From the NCBI RefSeq assembly GCF_002531725.1, contig NZ_NWSQ01000001.1, positions 1 to 64,000 of the forward strand: a stretch of 64,000 bases of DNA, in the 5' to 3' direction. The position numbers and the translations under genes are program-made. This document shows, one piece after another, positions 43,478-53,164 of this stretch (positions are counted from its first letter, which is position 1; every line of letters begins with the position of its first letter). This DNA comes from Rhizobium sp. L43 (GTDB lineage Bacteria > Pseudomonadota > Alphaproteobacteria > Rhizobiales > Rhizobiaceae). The notes under the pieces are model-generated. The model was not told the origin of the DNA. It saw nothing but the letters and a program-made list of their open reading frames with translations, and did no database searches.

Positions 43478-45031
43478 ATGGTGGTAAGCTTGCTGATGAC
43501 CCCTGCCCTTCAACACCCCGTCTCGGACCCAAAACCTGATGACGCAACCGCCATTCTGGAAATGCGCGGCATCTCGCAGATCTTTCCTGGCGTGAAGGCG
43601 CTCGACAATGTCAGCATCGCGCTTCATCCCGGCACGGTGACGGCGCTGATCGGCGAAAACGGCGCCGGCAAATCGACGCTCGTCAAGATCCTGACCGGCA
43701 TCTACCGGCCGAACGAAGGTGAGATCCTGGTCGACGGCCAGCTGACAACCTTTGCCAGCGCCCAGGCCGCGATCGATGCCGGCGTGACCGCCATCCATCA
43801 GGAAACGGTGCTGTTCGACGAGCTGACGGTTGCCGAAAACATCTTCCTCGGTCATGCGCCGCGCACGCGGCTGCGCACCATCGACTGGCAGGCGATGAAC
43901 AGCCGCTCCAGGGCTTTGCTGACCGCGCTCGAAAGCAATATCGATCCGACCATCCGCCTGAAGGACCTCTCCATCGCGCAGCGCCATCTGGTGGCGATTG
44001 CGCGCGCGCTGTCGATCGAGGCCCGCATTGTCATCATGGACGAGCCGACGGCTGCCCTTTCCCGCAAGGAGATCGACGATCTCTTCCGTATCGTCCGAGG
44101 CCTGAAGGAACAGGGCAAGGCGATCCTGTTCATCAGTCACAAGTTCGACGAGGTCTACGAGATCGCCGACGATTTCGTCGTCTTCCGAGACGGCCGCGCC
44201 GTCGGCCAGGGCCGGCTCAAGGAAACGCCGCAGGACGAGATCGTCCGGATGATGGTCGGCCGCGACGTCGAGAACGCCTTTCCGAAGATCGATGTGGCGA
44301 TCGGCGCGCCGGTGCTCGAAGTCGAAAAATACAGCCACCGCACCGAGTTTCGCGATATTTCGCTGACGCTGCGCAAGGGCGAAATTCTCGGCATCTACGG
44401 CCTGATCGGCGCCGGACGGTCGGAACTTGCGCAATCGCTCTTCGGCATCACCAGGCCGCTCTCCGGCAGGCTGTCGCTCGAAGGCCGGGAAATTTCGATC
44501 AACTCGCCCCATGATGCGATCAGAGCCGGCATCGTCTACGTGCCGGAAGAGCGCGGCCGTCACGGCCTGGCGCTGCCGATGCCGATCTACCAGAACATGA
44601 CGCTGCCGTCCTTGGCGCGCACCTCGCGCAAGGGCTTCCTGCAGGCGGCGGAAGAATTCGCGCTCGCCCGCAAATATGCCGAGCGGCTGGATCTGCGCGC
44701 CGCCGCCCTCTCCGTCCCGGTCGGCACGCTGTCGGGCGGCAACCAGCAGAAGGTCGTCATCGGCAAGTGGCTCGCCACCATGCCCAAGGTCATCATCCTC
44801 GATGAACCGACAAAGGGCATCGACATCGGCTCGAAGGCCGCCGTCCACGGCTTCATCAGCGAGCTTGCCGCAGAGGGTCTCTCGATCATCATGATCTCTT
44901 CCGAACTGCCCGAAATCATCGGCATGTCGGATCGTGTGCTGGTGATGAAGGAAGGCCTGTCGGCCGGGCTCTTCGAGCGCGATCAGCTTTCGCCGGAAGC
45001 GCTGGTGCGCGCGGCGACCGGAAATGCATGA
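43478..45031 (+). CDS. rhaT: Rhamnose ABC importer ATPase (two nucleotide-binding domains)
   Basis: 517 residues from ATG 43478 (a second ATG at 43496 is possible; neither has a strong site). Two NBDs lie in tandem as in sugar importers of the ribose class. NBD1 has Walker A GENGAGKST, degenerate signature LSIAQRH and Walker B IVIMDEPTAALS. NBD2 has a modified Walker A (GLIGAGRSE), signature LSGGNQQKV and Walker B VIILDEPTKGID. It energises RhaPQ for L-rhamnose uptake. It overlaps or abuts rhaP. Confidence 0.93.
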   Translation: MVVSLLMTPALQHPVSDPKPDDATAILEMRGISQIFPGVKALDNVSIALHPGTVTALIGENGAGKSTLVKILTGIYRPNEGEILVDGQLTTFASAQAAIDAGVTAIHQETVLFDELTVAENIFLGHAPRTRLRTIDWQAMNSRSRALLTALESNIDPTIRLKDLSIAQRHLVAIARALSIEARIVIMDEPTAALSRKEIDDLFRIVRGLKEQGKAILFISHKFDEVYEIADDFVVFRDGRAVGQGRLKETPQDEIVRMMVGRDVENAFPKIDVAIGAPVLEVEKYSHRTEFRDISLTLRKGEILGIYGLIGAGRSELAQSLFGITRPLSGRLSLEGREISINSPHDAIRAGIVYVPEERGRHGLALPMPIYQNMTLPSLARTSRKGFLQAAEEFALARKYAERLDLRAAALSVPVGTLSGGNQQKVVIGKWLATMPKVIILDEPTKGIDIGSKAAVHGFISELAAEGLSIIMISSELPEIIGMSDRVLVMKEGLSAGLFERDQLSPEALVRAATGNA

Positions 45032-45041
45032 GGTGATGGGC

Positions 45042-46043
45042 ATGGCCAGACTGATGAGAAAACGTGAAACCCTGCTCTTTGCCATCATCGTGGTGATGAT
45101 TGCCGTCTTCTCGACGCGGGCCGCCGATTTCGCCACACCGGACAATCTCGCTGGCATCTTCAACGACACGGCGATCCTGATCATTCTGGCGCTTGCCCAG
45201 ATGACGGTCATCCTGACGAAATCGATCGATCTCTCGGTTGCCGCCAACCTCGCCTTTACCGGCATGGCAATCGCGATGATGAACGCGGCCTTTCCCGGCC
45301 TGCCGCTGGTCGTGCTGATCCTTGCGGCGATCGTCATCGGTGCGGCGCTCGGCACCATCAACGGCTTCCTCGTCTGGCGCCTCGAAATCCCGCCGATCGT
45401 CGTCACGCTGGGCACGCTCACCATCTATCGCGGCATGGCCTTCGTGCTCTCGGGCGGCGCCTGGGTGAACGCCCACCAGATGACGCCGACCTTCCTCTCC
45501 GTCCCCCGCACGCCGATCCTCGGCCTGCCGGTGCTGGGCTGGGTTGCGATCATCATCGTAGCGCTGATGTACATGCTGCTGCGCTACAGCCCGTTCGGCC
45601 GCTCGGCCTATGCGACCGGCGGCAATCCGACGGCTGCCGTCTATGCCGGCATCGATACCGGCCGCACGAAATTCCTGGCCTTCGTGCTGTCGGGCGCGCT
45701 CGCCGGCCTTTCCAGCTATCTCTGGGTCTCGCGTTACGCCGTCGCCTATGTCGATATCGCCAACGGCTTCGAGCTCGACAGCGTTGCAGCCTGCGTCATC
45801 GGCGGCATCTCGATTGCCGGCGGCGTCGGCTCGGTTGCCGGCACGGTGCTCGGCGCGCTCTTCCTCGGCGTCATCAAGAACGCCCTGCCGGTCATCGGCA
45901 TTTCACCCTTCACGCAGATGGCGATCTCCGGAACCGTCATCATTCTCGCCGTCGCCTTCAATGCCCGGCGTGAACGCAACCGGGGCCGCATCATCCTGCG
46001 CGACCGCGCCGCAGCCGAAATCAGAACGGAGGCCGCAGCATGA
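45042..46043 (+). CDS. rhaP: Rhamnose ABC importer permease P
   Basis: 333 residues from ATG 45042, which has GAGGTG 6 bp upstream; ATG 45024 would add six residues and overlap rhaT. About eight to ten hydrophobic segments follow, starting LLFAIIVVMIAVFSTRAADF. Ribose-type permease motifs are KSIDLSVAANLAFTGM, GFLVWRLEIPPIVVTLGTLTIYRGMAFV and AGIDTGRTKFLAFVLSGALAGL. It forms the inner-membrane channel with RhaQ. Its stop overlaps the rhaQ start by 4 bp. Confidence 0.92.
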   Translation: MARLMRKRETLLFAIIVVMIAVFSTRAADFATPDNLAGIFNDTAILIILALAQMTVILTKSIDLSVAANLAFTGMAIAMMNAAFPGLPLVVLILAAIVIGAALGTINGFLVWRLEIPPIVVTLGTLTIYRGMAFVLSGGAWVNAHQMTPTFLSVPRTPILGLPVLGWVAIIIVALMYMLLRYSPFGRSAYATGGNPTAAVYAGIDTGRTKFLAFVLSGALAGLSSYLWVSRYAVAYVDIANGFELDSVAACVIGGISIAGGVGSVAGTVLGALFLGVIKNALPVIGISPFTQMAISGTVIILAVAFNARRERNRGRIILRDRAAAEIRTEAAA

Positions 46044-47065
46044 GCACCCAATCCACGCACGAAAAGCGGGCCACGCACGAAAAGCGGGTCATCCCCGACC
46101 GCCTCGGCACGCCCTTCCGCCGCATCGTCGCCAGCTGGGAAGTGCTGCTCTTTGCCGTCGCCGTCCTGATCTTCGTCTTCAATTCGCTCGCCTCGCCCTA
46201 TTTCCTCGATGCCTGGAACCTCTCGGACGCCACCTTCAACTTCACCGAAAAGGCGATGATTGCCTTCGCCATGGCGCTGCTCGTCATCTCGGGCGAGATC
46301 GACCTCTCGGTCGCTGCGATCATCGCGCTCGCCTCGACAGCGATGGGGGCGGCAGCCCAGCTCGGCATCGGCACGCCCGGCCTCGTTGCGATCGGCATCG
46401 GCACCGGTCTTGCCTGCGGCACCTTCAACGGCGTGCTGGTCTCGGTGCTGAAACTGCCGTCGATCGTCGTCACCATCGGCACGATGAGCCTGTTCCGCGG
46501 CATTTCCTATATCGTGCTCGGCGACCAGGCCTACGGCAAATACCCGGCCGATTTCGCTTTCTTCGGCCAAGGTTATGTCGTCTGGGTGTTCTCGTTCGAA
46601 TTCGTGCTGTTCATCGTGCTGGCGATCGCCTTCGCCATCCTGCTGCATGCGACGAATTTCGGCCGGCAGGTCTATGCGATCGGCAATAACGACTTCGCCG
46701 CCCGCTTCTCCGGCATCCCGGTCGAACGCGTCAAATTCATTCTCTTCCTGCTGACCGGTGTCATGAGCGGTATTGCCGCCGTCTGCCTGACCTCGCGCCT
46801 CGGCTCGACCCGGCCGTCGATCGCCCAAGGGTGGGAACTCGAGGTCGTCACCATGGTCGTGCTCGGCGGCATCTCGATCCTCGGCGGCTCCGGCACGATC
46901 GGCGGCGTCGTCATCGCCGCCTTCGTCATGGGCCTCGTCACCTTCGGCCTCGGCCTGTTGAACGTGCCCGGCATCGTCATGTCGATCTTCATCGGCCTGC
47001 TTCTGATCATCACCATCGCGATCCCGATCATTGCCCGCCGCATCAAGCTCATGAGCTCCCGATGA
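46040..47065 (+). CDS. rhaQ: Rhamnose ABC importer permease Q
   Basis: 341 residues. It has a charged N-terminal tail of about 30 residues rich in His/Lys with a near-direct repeat ([12 protein letters not shown]), then the membrane domain beginning [42 protein letters not shown] and [27 protein letters not shown] are the ribose-permease family motifs. It pairs with RhaP. It overlaps rhaP and rhaU by 4 bp each, so the operon is tightly coupled. Confidence 0.92.
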   Translation: MSTQSTHEKRATHEKRVIPDRLGTPFRRIVASWEVLLFAVAVLIFVFNSLASPYFLDAWNLSDATFNFTEKAMIAFAMALLVISGEIDLSVAAIIALASTAMGAAAQLGIGTPGLVAIGIGTGLACGTFNGVLVSVLKLPSIVVTIGTMSLFRGISYIVLGDQAYGKYPADFAFFGQGYVVWVFSFEFVLFIVLAIAFAILLHATNFGRQVYAIGNNDFAARFSGIPVERVKFILFLLTGVMSGIAAVCLTSRLGSTRPSIAQGWELEVVTMVVLGGISILGGSGTIGGVVIAAFVMGLVTFGLGLLNVPGIVMSIFIGLLLIITIAIPIIARRIKLMSSR

Positions 47066-47382
47066 CCTTGGAAAAACACGCCTTCAAGATGCAGCTCCAT
47101 CCCGGCATGGAAGCCGAATACCGCAAGCGGCATGACGAGATCTGGCCCGAACTGGTCGATCTGCTGCACCAGTCGGGCGCCAGCGACTATTCCATTCATC
47201 TCGACCGCGAGACCAACACGCTATTCGCAGTGCTGACGCGGCCGACCGATCACACGATGGCGAGCCTGCCGGACCATCCGGTGATGAAAAAATGGTGGGC
47301 CCATATGGCCGATATCATGGCGACGAATCCGGATAATTCGCCCGTGCAAAGCGACCTCGTCACCCTCTTCCATATGCCATGA
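47062..47382 (+). CDS. rhaU: L-rhamnose mutarotase
   Basis: 106 residues, the family's normal size. [54 protein letters not shown] is the RhaU/RhaM core with the catalytic His and Tyr, and the C-terminus has [12 protein letters not shown]. It interconverts alpha and beta anomers of L-rhamnose so that uptake and isomerisation keep pace. Starts with ATGA overlap on rhaQ and ends with the same overlap on rhaK. Confidence 0.94.
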   Translation: MTLEKHAFKMQLHPGMEAEYRKRHDEIWPELVDLLHQSGASDYSIHLDRETNTLFAVLTRPTDHTMASLPDHPVMKKWWAHMADIMATNPDNSPVQSDLVTLFHMP

Positions 47383-48758
47383 CCGCCAGCTCCTATCGCC
47401 GCATCGCCGTTCTCGACATCGGCAAGACCAATGCCAAGGTCGTCGTGCTCGACAGCGGGACCGGCGCCGAGATCGCCGTGCTGAAGCGGCCGAACGTTAC
47501 GATCAAAACCGGTCCCTACCCGCATTACGACACAGAGGCTCTCTGGTCCTTCGCGCTCGACGCGCTGAAGAGCCTTGCGCGTGAACCAGGCTTCGACGCC
47601 ATCTCGATCACCACTCATGGCGCCGCCGCAGCACTCCTTGACCGGGATGGCGCGCTTGCCATGCCTGTCATCGACTACGAGCACGAATATCCTGAGGAGA
47701 TCCGCGACGCCTATACGGCCTTGCGTCCCGCCTTCGACGAGACCTTCTCGCCGCGCCTGGCGATGGGCCTCAATGTCGGCGCGCAGCTGCACTACCAGAA
47801 GACCGCCTTTCCCGAGGCATTCGCAGAGGTTGCGACCATCCTCACCTATGCGCAATATTGGACGGCGCGGCTGACCGGTGTCGCCGCCAATGAGCTGACC
47901 TCGCTCGGCTGCCATACCGACCTCTGGAACCCGAAAACATCACGCTATTCCTCGCTGGTCGACCGGCTCGGCATCCGCGACCTGATGGCGCCGATCCGCT
48001 CCGCCTTCGATGCCCTCGGCCCTGTTCTGCCCGAGATCGCAGCCGAGCTCGGCCTTGCCGCACCGGTGCCGGTCCATTGCGGCATTCACGATTCCAACGC
48101 CTCGCTGCTGCCGCATCTGGTTCATCGCGCCGCACCCTTCGCCGTCGTTTCCACAGGCACATGGGTGATCAATTTCGGCGTCGGCGGTGATCTCGATCAT
48201 CTCGATCCCAACCGCGATGCGCTCGCCAATGTCGACGCCTATGGCCGGGCCGTTCCCTCCTCGCGTTTCATGGGCGGGCGGGAATTCGAGATCCTGTCGG
48301 CCGACATCGGCCAAGTCGACGAAAAAGCCGCGCAAGCGGCGATCGGCGCCGTCATCGACAAGGGCATGATGCTGCTGCCGAACATCGCCCCCGGTTCCGG
48401 CCCCTTTCCGGGAAAGGCAAGCCGCTGGATCGGCGCCGAAGAGGCAAGCCGCGAAGAGCGCTATGCCGTCGCCTGCCTCTATCTCGCTTTGATGACCGAT
48501 GCCTGCCTCGGACTGATCGGTGCCAAAGGTCCGGTGATCGTCGAAGGTCCCTTCGCCCTGAACGGGACCTATCTCAAGCTGCTTGCTGCCCTCACCGGCC
48601 GCGAGGTCATGGCCGTTCCCGGCTCGACCGGCACCAGCCAGGGCGCCGCCCTTCTGACGGGCATCCGGCCGGTCTCGGGTACCGAGACGCATATTCCGCC
48701 GACCGATATCCCGGAACTGGCCGCCTATCGCGCCCGCTGGTACGCGGCGGTGGAATAG
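47379..48758 (+). CDS. rhaK: Rhamnose kinase (FGGY family)
   Basis: 459 residues. The FGGY/hexokinase-actin fold begins [20 protein letters not shown], followed by [17 protein letters not shown], the substrate loop [43 protein letters not shown] and [14 protein letters not shown] near the end. It phosphorylates rhamnulose (in R. leguminosarum the kinase is also reported to be needed for transport activity). It is the last gene of the rha transport operon, overlapping rhaU by 4 bp. Confidence 0.93.
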   Translation: MTASSYRRIAVLDIGKTNAKVVVLDSGTGAEIAVLKRPNVTIKTGPYPHYDTEALWSFALDALKSLAREPGFDAISITTHGAAAALLDRDGALAMPVIDYEHEYPEEIRDAYTALRPAFDETFSPRLAMGLNVGAQLHYQKTAFPEAFAEVATILTYAQYWTARLTGVAANELTSLGCHTDLWNPKTSRYSSLVDRLGIRDLMAPIRSAFDALGPVLPEIAAELGLAAPVPVHCGIHDSNASLLPHLVHRAAPFAVVSTGTWVINFGVGGDLDHLDPNRDALANVDAYGRAVPSSRFMGGREFEILSADIGQVDEKAAQAAIGAVIDKGMMLLPNIAPGSGPFPGKASRWIGAEEASREERYAVACLYLALMTDACLGLIGAKGPVIVEGPFALNGTYLKLLAALTGREVMAVPGSTGTSQGAALLTGIRPVSGTETHIPPTDIPELAAYRARWYAAVE

Positions 48759-48837
48759 GAGCCTTTCCAAGAACGACCTTGTTCATGCCGGGCTTGCGGT
48801 TAGTGTGGCACCTCGAAAATCAGGTCGAGGAGACAGC

Positions 48838-49596
48838 ATGACAGACGCATTCGATCCGCGCACCCTCGCAGCCAGGCTTCACAGCCTGCACCAGGCCGGC
48901 CGACAGGAGGAAACCGGCACTTTCACGCTGCCGGCCGATCTGCATCAGGCGATGGAAGCGCAGAACTTCCTCACGGCGGCCGACGGCGTTGCCAGCAATG
49001 CCTGGAAGGTGACGGTCTCGCCGCAGGGCCAAGCGGTCACCGCGCCGCTGCATCCCTATGCCGAAGCCGTCTCCGGTGCTGATATTTCCTGGTATCCCGG
49101 CCTGAAATTCGAGACCGAAATCGCCGTCCGTTTTGGCAAGGACCTGCCGATCCGTGTGGGCACGCCGTACAGCCGCGCCGAGGTGGTCGAGGCGATCTCC
49201 GCCGTTTATCTCGGCGCCGAGCTGCTGGTCAGCGCCGTGACGGAAAGCGGCAGCGTTTCCTTTCTGCTGTTTCTCGCCGACCGCCTCGGCAATAGCGGCT
49301 ATGTGCTCGGTCCGAAGCTCGCCAACAGCGTTGTCGACACCGCCGGCGGCACGCCGCTCAAGGTCACCCATGCCGGCCGCACGATCTATGACGGTCCGGC
49401 GCAGCATCCGAAGGGCGACGTTCTCACCTGGCTCATCGATTACGCCAATGACCGCTTGCGTCCCGAAACATCGCTGAAGGCAGGCGCGCTGATCACGACG
49501 GGCACATTGAGCGGCGCGATCGAACTGACCCAACCCGGCGCGATCGACATCCTGTTCGGCGATGTCAGGCTGAGTTTTTCGGTGTCGAAGGCATGA
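48838..49596 (+). CDS. 2-keto-4-pentenoate hydratase-like protein (FAH superfamily)
   Basis: 252 residues from ATG 48838, with GAGGAGA 4-5 bp upstream. Visible family features are SNAWKVTVSPQGQAVTAPLHPYA, LKFETEIAVRFGKDLP (metal-binding E-x-E type), AVYLGAELLVSA and GALITTGTLSGAIELTQPGA. MhpD-type enzymes hydrate 2-oxopent-4-enoates, but many relatives act on other 2-oxo acids. It follows rhaK by 79 bp, with a short inverted repeat (CCTCGA/TCGAGG) between, so it may have its own promoter. No aromatic-degradation gene is adjacent. Confidence 0.82.
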   Translation: MTDAFDPRTLAARLHSLHQAGRQEETGTFTLPADLHQAMEAQNFLTAADGVASNAWKVTVSPQGQAVTAPLHPYAEAVSGADISWYPGLKFETEIAVRFGKDLPIRVGTPYSRAEVVEAISAVYLGAELLVSAVTESGSVSFLLFLADRLGNSGYVLGPKLANSVVDTAGGTPLKVTHAGRTIYDGPAQHPKGDVLTWLIDYANDRLRPETSLKAGALITTGTLSGAIELTQPGAIDILFGDVRLSFSVSKA

Positions 49597-49758
49597 TCGA
49601 CGCCGGTTCTGGCGATGCCCGCTTGGCCGCCTTCAAGCCCAGCAGAAAATGTTAAGTTGACAATTCAGGTTTAGTTTTGCAGGAACCGGGTGCGGGAAGG
49701 AGGGCTCATACTTGTCTGAGGCCCTCCCGAAGCTGCAGCGCCGAACCGGGAGCAGACC

Positions 49759-50538
49759 ATGCCTTCGTCTTTCCTTGCCCTGTCGGGAATTACCTATGCC
49801 ATCGGGCCGAAGCCCATCCTGCATGGCATCGATCTGACGCTCGAAAAGGGCCGCATCTACGGCCTGGTGGGACCGAACGGTTCCGGCAAGAGCACGCTTT
49901 TGAAGATCATCGCCCGTCAGGTCGGGCCGCAATCCGGCGCCATCGCTTTCGCCGGCAGGCCGGCGGCGGAGTGGAGTGCCCGGGAATTTGCCCGGCACGT
50001 CGCCTATATGCCGCAATTTACGCCGGCGACCGACGGGATGACCGTGCGCGAACTGGTGGCACTCGGCCGTTTTCCCTGGCACGGCACGCTCGGCCGCTTC
50101 ACCACAACGGACCGCAGCAAGGTCGAGGAGGCCATCGCCCGCACCGAGCTTGAGGACTTTGCCGATCGTCTCGTTGCCAACATGTCCGGCGGCGAGCGCC
50201 AGCGCGCCTGGATCGCCATGATGCTCGCCCAGGACGCCCGCTGCCTGCTGCTCGACGAACCGACATCGGCTCTCGACCTTGCCCATCAGGCAAGCGTTCT
50301 CTCCCTGGTGCAGGAACTCAGCCACGAACGCGGGCTGACCGTCGTCATCGTGCTGCACGATATCAATCTTGCCGCGCGCTACTGCGACGCGATCGTCGCG
50401 CTCAACCGCGGCCGGATCACCGCCGAAGGCACGCCCGCCGAAATCATGCAGACCGACACGCTGCACTCGATTTTCGGCGTCGGCATGGGCGTCTTCCCGC
50501 ATCCGGTTCGAAACGAGCCGGTCAGCTATCTTCTATAG
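49759..50538 (+). CDS. Iron-siderophore-type ABC importer ATPase (FhuC-like), orphan
   Basis: 259 residues. Walker A GPNGSGKST, Q-loop YMPQ, signature MSGGERQR, Walker B CLLLDEPTSALD and switch VIVLHDINLAARYCD match FhuC/FecE-type ATPases of iron(III)-siderophore, heme or cobalamin importers. The C-terminus GTPAEIMQTDTLHSIFGVGMGVFPHP is also FecE-like. No binding-protein or permease gene is next to it: upstream is the hydratase and downstream a convergent dehydrogenase. It may serve a transporter encoded elsewhere, or be a leftover of a lost operon. The frame is intact. Confidence 0.9.
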   Translation: MPSSFLALSGITYAIGPKPILHGIDLTLEKGRIYGLVGPNGSGKSTLLKIIARQVGPQSGAIAFAGRPAAEWSAREFARHVAYMPQFTPATDGMTVRELVALGRFPWHGTLGRFTTTDRSKVEEAIARTELEDFADRLVANMSGGERQRAWIAMMLAQDARCLLLDEPTSALDLAHQASVLSLVQELSHERGLTVVIVLHDINLAARYCDAIVALNRGRITAEGTPAEIMQTDTLHSIFGVGMGVFPHPVRNEPVSYLL

Positions 50539-50545
50539 GCTATCC

Positions 50546-51427
50546 CTACACCTTGTCGCGGAACATCTCGATGATGGCGGAAAAGTCCCTTCCGCCATTG
50601 CCCTGCTTGTCGAACAGCGCAAAAAGCTGTGCTGCTTCCGCGCCCATCGGCGTCGAAGCGCCGGTTGCCAGCGCCGCCTCCTGCGACAACTTGAGATCCT
50701 TCAGCATCAGCGCTGCGGCAAAACCCGGCTTGTAACCATTATTCGCAGGCGAGGTCGGAACCGGTCCGGGCACTGGGCAATAGCTATTGATCGACCAGCA
50801 CTGGCCTGATGAGGTCGAGGCGACGTCGAACAGCGCCTGATGCGAGAGACCGAGTTTTTCCGCAAGCACGAAGGCCTCGCAGACGCCGACCATCGAAATG
50901 CCGAGGATCATGTTGTTGCAGATCTTCGCTGCCTGGCCCGCACCCGCCTCGCCGCAATGGACGATCTTCTTGCCCATGGCCTCGAGGATCGGCTTCGCCC
51001 GGGCGAAGGCCTCGTCCGAGCCGCCGGCCATGAAGGTGAGCGTGCCCGCAGCCGCCCCGCCGGTGCCGCCGGAGACCGGAGCATCAAGCGACAGGCAGCT
51101 TGCCGCCTTCGCCATCTCGTGCGCCTTGCGGCTGCTGTCGACATCGATTGTCGAGCAATCGATGACCAGCATGTCCGGCGCCGCGGTCTGCAGGATATCG
51201 GTCCAGGCCGTCAGCACATGTCGGCCCTGCGGCAGCATTGATATGACGATCTCCGCGTCCTTGACCGCCTGGCTCACATGGCTTGCCGGCTTGACGCCGC
51301 TCTGCTCGGCCGCCTTCAGCACCGGGGCCGCGAGATCGAAGCCGAGGACCTCGTGGCCTGATTTGACCAGATTGGCCGCCATCGGGCCGCCCATGTTGCC
51401 GAGGCCGATGAATGCGATCCTTGCCAT
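50546..51427 (-). CDS. mmsB: 3-hydroxyisobutyrate dehydrogenase-like beta-hydroxyacid dehydrogenase
   Basis: 293 residues. The dinucleotide motif FIGLGNMGGPMAANLVKSGHEVLGFDL is followed by VISMLPQGRHV, the substrate signature DAPVSGGTGGAAAGTL, and catalytic GAGQAAKICNNMILGISM with Lys. Length and motifs match 3-hydroxyisobutyrate dehydrogenases, which oxidise 3-hydroxyisobutyrate to methylmalonate semialdehyde in valine breakdown; other beta-hydroxyacids are possible. It is the last gene of a minus-strand operon with an alcohol dehydrogenase and a branched-chain-type importer, and is 9 bp from the gene upstream. The mmsB name is by similarity. Confidence 0.87.
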   Translation of the reverse strand: MARIAFIGLGNMGGPMAANLVKSGHEVLGFDLAAPVLKAAEQSGVKPASHVSQAVKDAEIVISMLPQGRHVLTAWTDILQTAAPDMLVIDCSTIDVDSSRKAHEMAKAASCLSLDAPVSGGTGGAAAGTLTFMAGGSDEAFARAKPILEAMGKKIVHCGEAGAGQAAKICNNMILGISMVGVCEAFVLAEKLGLSHQALFDVASTSSGQCWSINSYCPVPGPVPTSPANNGYKPGFAAALMLKDLKLSQEAALATGASTPMGAEAAQLFALFDKQGNGGRDFSAIIEMFRDKV

Positions 51428-51436
51428 GGTCTTCTC

Positions 51437-53032
51437 CTATCGATTGTCTTCGAGAATCATAGCCGCCGCCTTTTCGGCGATCATGATGGTCGGCGAATTG
51501 GTATTGCCCGAGGTGATCGACGGCATCACCGAGGCGTCGGCGATCCTGAGCTTGCCGAGCGCCCGCAGTTTCAGCCTGGGATCGACGACGCTGTCCCTGT
51601 CGGCGCCCATGCGGCAGGTGCCGACGGGATGGAAGATCGTCGTGCCGATATCGCCCGCCGCCCGCTCCAGATCGGCCTCCGTCTGATAGGATGGCCCCGG
51701 CTTGAATTCTTCCGGCCGGAAACGGGCAAAGGAAGGCTGCGCGACGATCCTGCGCGTCAACCGTATGGAACGGACAGCTATGTCACGATCGCGCTGTGTC
51801 GAGAGGTATTTCGGGCTGATGGTCGGCTGGGCGGCAAAATCCGGGCTCGACAGATGCACCGAACCCCGGCTTTCCGGCCTCAGATTGCAGACGCTCGCGG
51901 TGATTGCCGGGAAAGGATGGACGGGATCGCCGAACTTTTCCAGCGATACCGGCTGCACGTGATATTGCAGATCCGGCGTTTCCCGGTCCGGGCCCGAGCG
52001 GGTGAAGATGCCGAGCTGGCTCGGCGCCATCGCCATCGGCCCGGAGCGGCGGACGAGATATTCGAGCCCGATCGCCGCCTTGCCGATCAGCTTCGTCGCC
52101 TTCTCGTTCAGCGTCGGAACGCCCGTCACTTTGTAGGCGAGACGCAGCTGCAGATGGTCCTGCAGGTTCTCGCCGATACCCTTCACCTCAGTGACGACAT
52201 CGACGCCGGCCGACTGGAGAACCTCGCCCCTGCCGATGCCGGACAGTTCCAGGATATGCGGCGAACCGATCGAACCAGCCGAAAGGACGGTTTCCTTCGT
52301 CGCATGGGCGCGTTTGGCCACGCCTTGGTGCTGGAATTCGACGCCGGTAACGGCGCCCTCCTCCACCAGCAGCCGCCGGACCTGCGCCTTGGTCAGCACG
52401 GTCAGGTTGGAGCGCTTCATCACCGGGCGCAGGAAGGCTTTCGAGGTGTTCCAGCGGATGCCGGAACGCTGGTTGACGTCGAAATAGCCGGACCCTTCAT
52501 TGCTGCCGCGGTTGAAATCGGCGGTCTCCGGAATGCCCGCTTCTCTCGCCGCCTGCTGGAAGGCGTCGAGCACGGCCCAGCGCACCCGCGCCTTCTCGAT
52601 GCGCCATTCGCCGCCGGCGCCATGCATCTCGTCTTCGCCGCGATAAAAATCCTCGGACTTGCGGAAGAAGGGCAGAACATCGTCCCAGCCCCAGCCGCTG
52701 CAGCCCATCTGCCGCCAAAGGTCGTAATCGCGGGCCTGGCCGCGCATATAGATCATGCCGTTGATCGACGAACAGCCGCCGAGCACTTTGCCACGGGGAT
52801 AACTCAGCGCCCGGCCGTTCAATCCCGTTTCCGGCGCCGTGGTGAAGCACCAGTCGGTGCGCGGATTGTTGATGCAATAGAGATAACCCACGGGAATATG
52901 GATCCAGTGGTAGTTGTCGCTGCCGCCGGCTTCGAGCAGCAGCACCCGGCTCCTGTTATCGGCGGACAGCCGGTTGGCCAGCACGCAGCCGGCGCTGCCT
53001 GCCCCGATGATGATATAGTCGTAGCGATCCAT
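51437..53032 (-). CDS. GMC-family FAD alcohol dehydrogenase (choline/aliphatic alcohol type)
   Basis: 531 residues. The FAD motif [19 protein letters not shown] opens the protein. [21 protein letters not shown] is GMC signature 1, [17 protein letters not shown] is signature 2, and the C-terminal HPVGTCRMG carries the catalytic His, with the partner Asn in [15 protein letters not shown]. Length and sequence fit choline dehydrogenase-like or medium-chain alcohol dehydrogenases. It lies between the importer genes and a hydroxyacid dehydrogenase on the same strand, so it may oxidise the imported compound or a derivative. BetA identity is not supported because no betaine genes are near it. Confidence 0.9.
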   Translation of the reverse strand: MDRYDYIIIGAGSAGCVLANRLSADNRSRVLLLEAGGSDNYHWIHIPVGYLYCINNPRTDWCFTTAPETGLNGRALSYPRGKVLGGCSSINGMIYMRGQARDYDLWRQMGCSGWGWDDVLPFFRKSEDFYRGEDEMHGAGGEWRIEKARVRWAVLDAFQQAAREAGIPETADFNRGSNEGSGYFDVNQRSGIRWNTSKAFLRPVMKRSNLTVLTKAQVRRLLVEEGAVTGVEFQHQGVAKRAHATKETVLSAGSIGSPHILELSGIGRGEVLQSAGVDVVTEVKGIGENLQDHLQLRLAYKVTGVPTLNEKATKLIGKAAIGLEYLVRRSGPMAMAPSQLGIFTRSGPDRETPDLQYHVQPVSLEKFGDPVHPFPAITASVCNLRPESRGSVHLSSPDFAAQPTISPKYLSTQRDRDIAVRSIRLTRRIVAQPSFARFRPEEFKPGPSYQTEADLERAAGDIGTTIFHPVGTCRMGADRDSVVDPRLKLRALGKLRIADASVMPSITSGNTNSPTIMIAEKAAAMILEDNR

Positions 53033-53066
53033 GTGCCCCGCACGAAACTCCAGATGCTTCCATTCC

Positions 53067-53090
53067 CCTTCCCCGCAGCGCGGGGAAAGG
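53067..53090. repeat. GC-rich palindrome in liv-GMC operon spacer
   Basis: TTCCCCGC-agc-GCGGGGAA lies between livM and the GMC gene, followed by further CTTTC/GGAAAG pairs up to about 53150. The design resembles the RIME-like palindromes at 39112-39266. Confidence 0.55.
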
Positions 53091-53164
53091 AGAGTCGCAG
53101 CGCCCCGCCCCTCCCTTCTTTCGGGGAAAAGAACTTCTTTCCCGGAAAGTGAGAGGCCCGCCCG

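Noticed and set aside
43433..45424. A 663-codon minus-strand frame
   Set aside because: It is antisense to rhaT and the start of rhaP, both well supported by transporter motifs.
51437..53032. Assignment of the GMC enzyme as BetA acting with betC in this window
   Set aside because: It is 28 kb away in a different operon with a Liv-type importer and has no betaine aldehyde dehydrogenase or BetI beside it.
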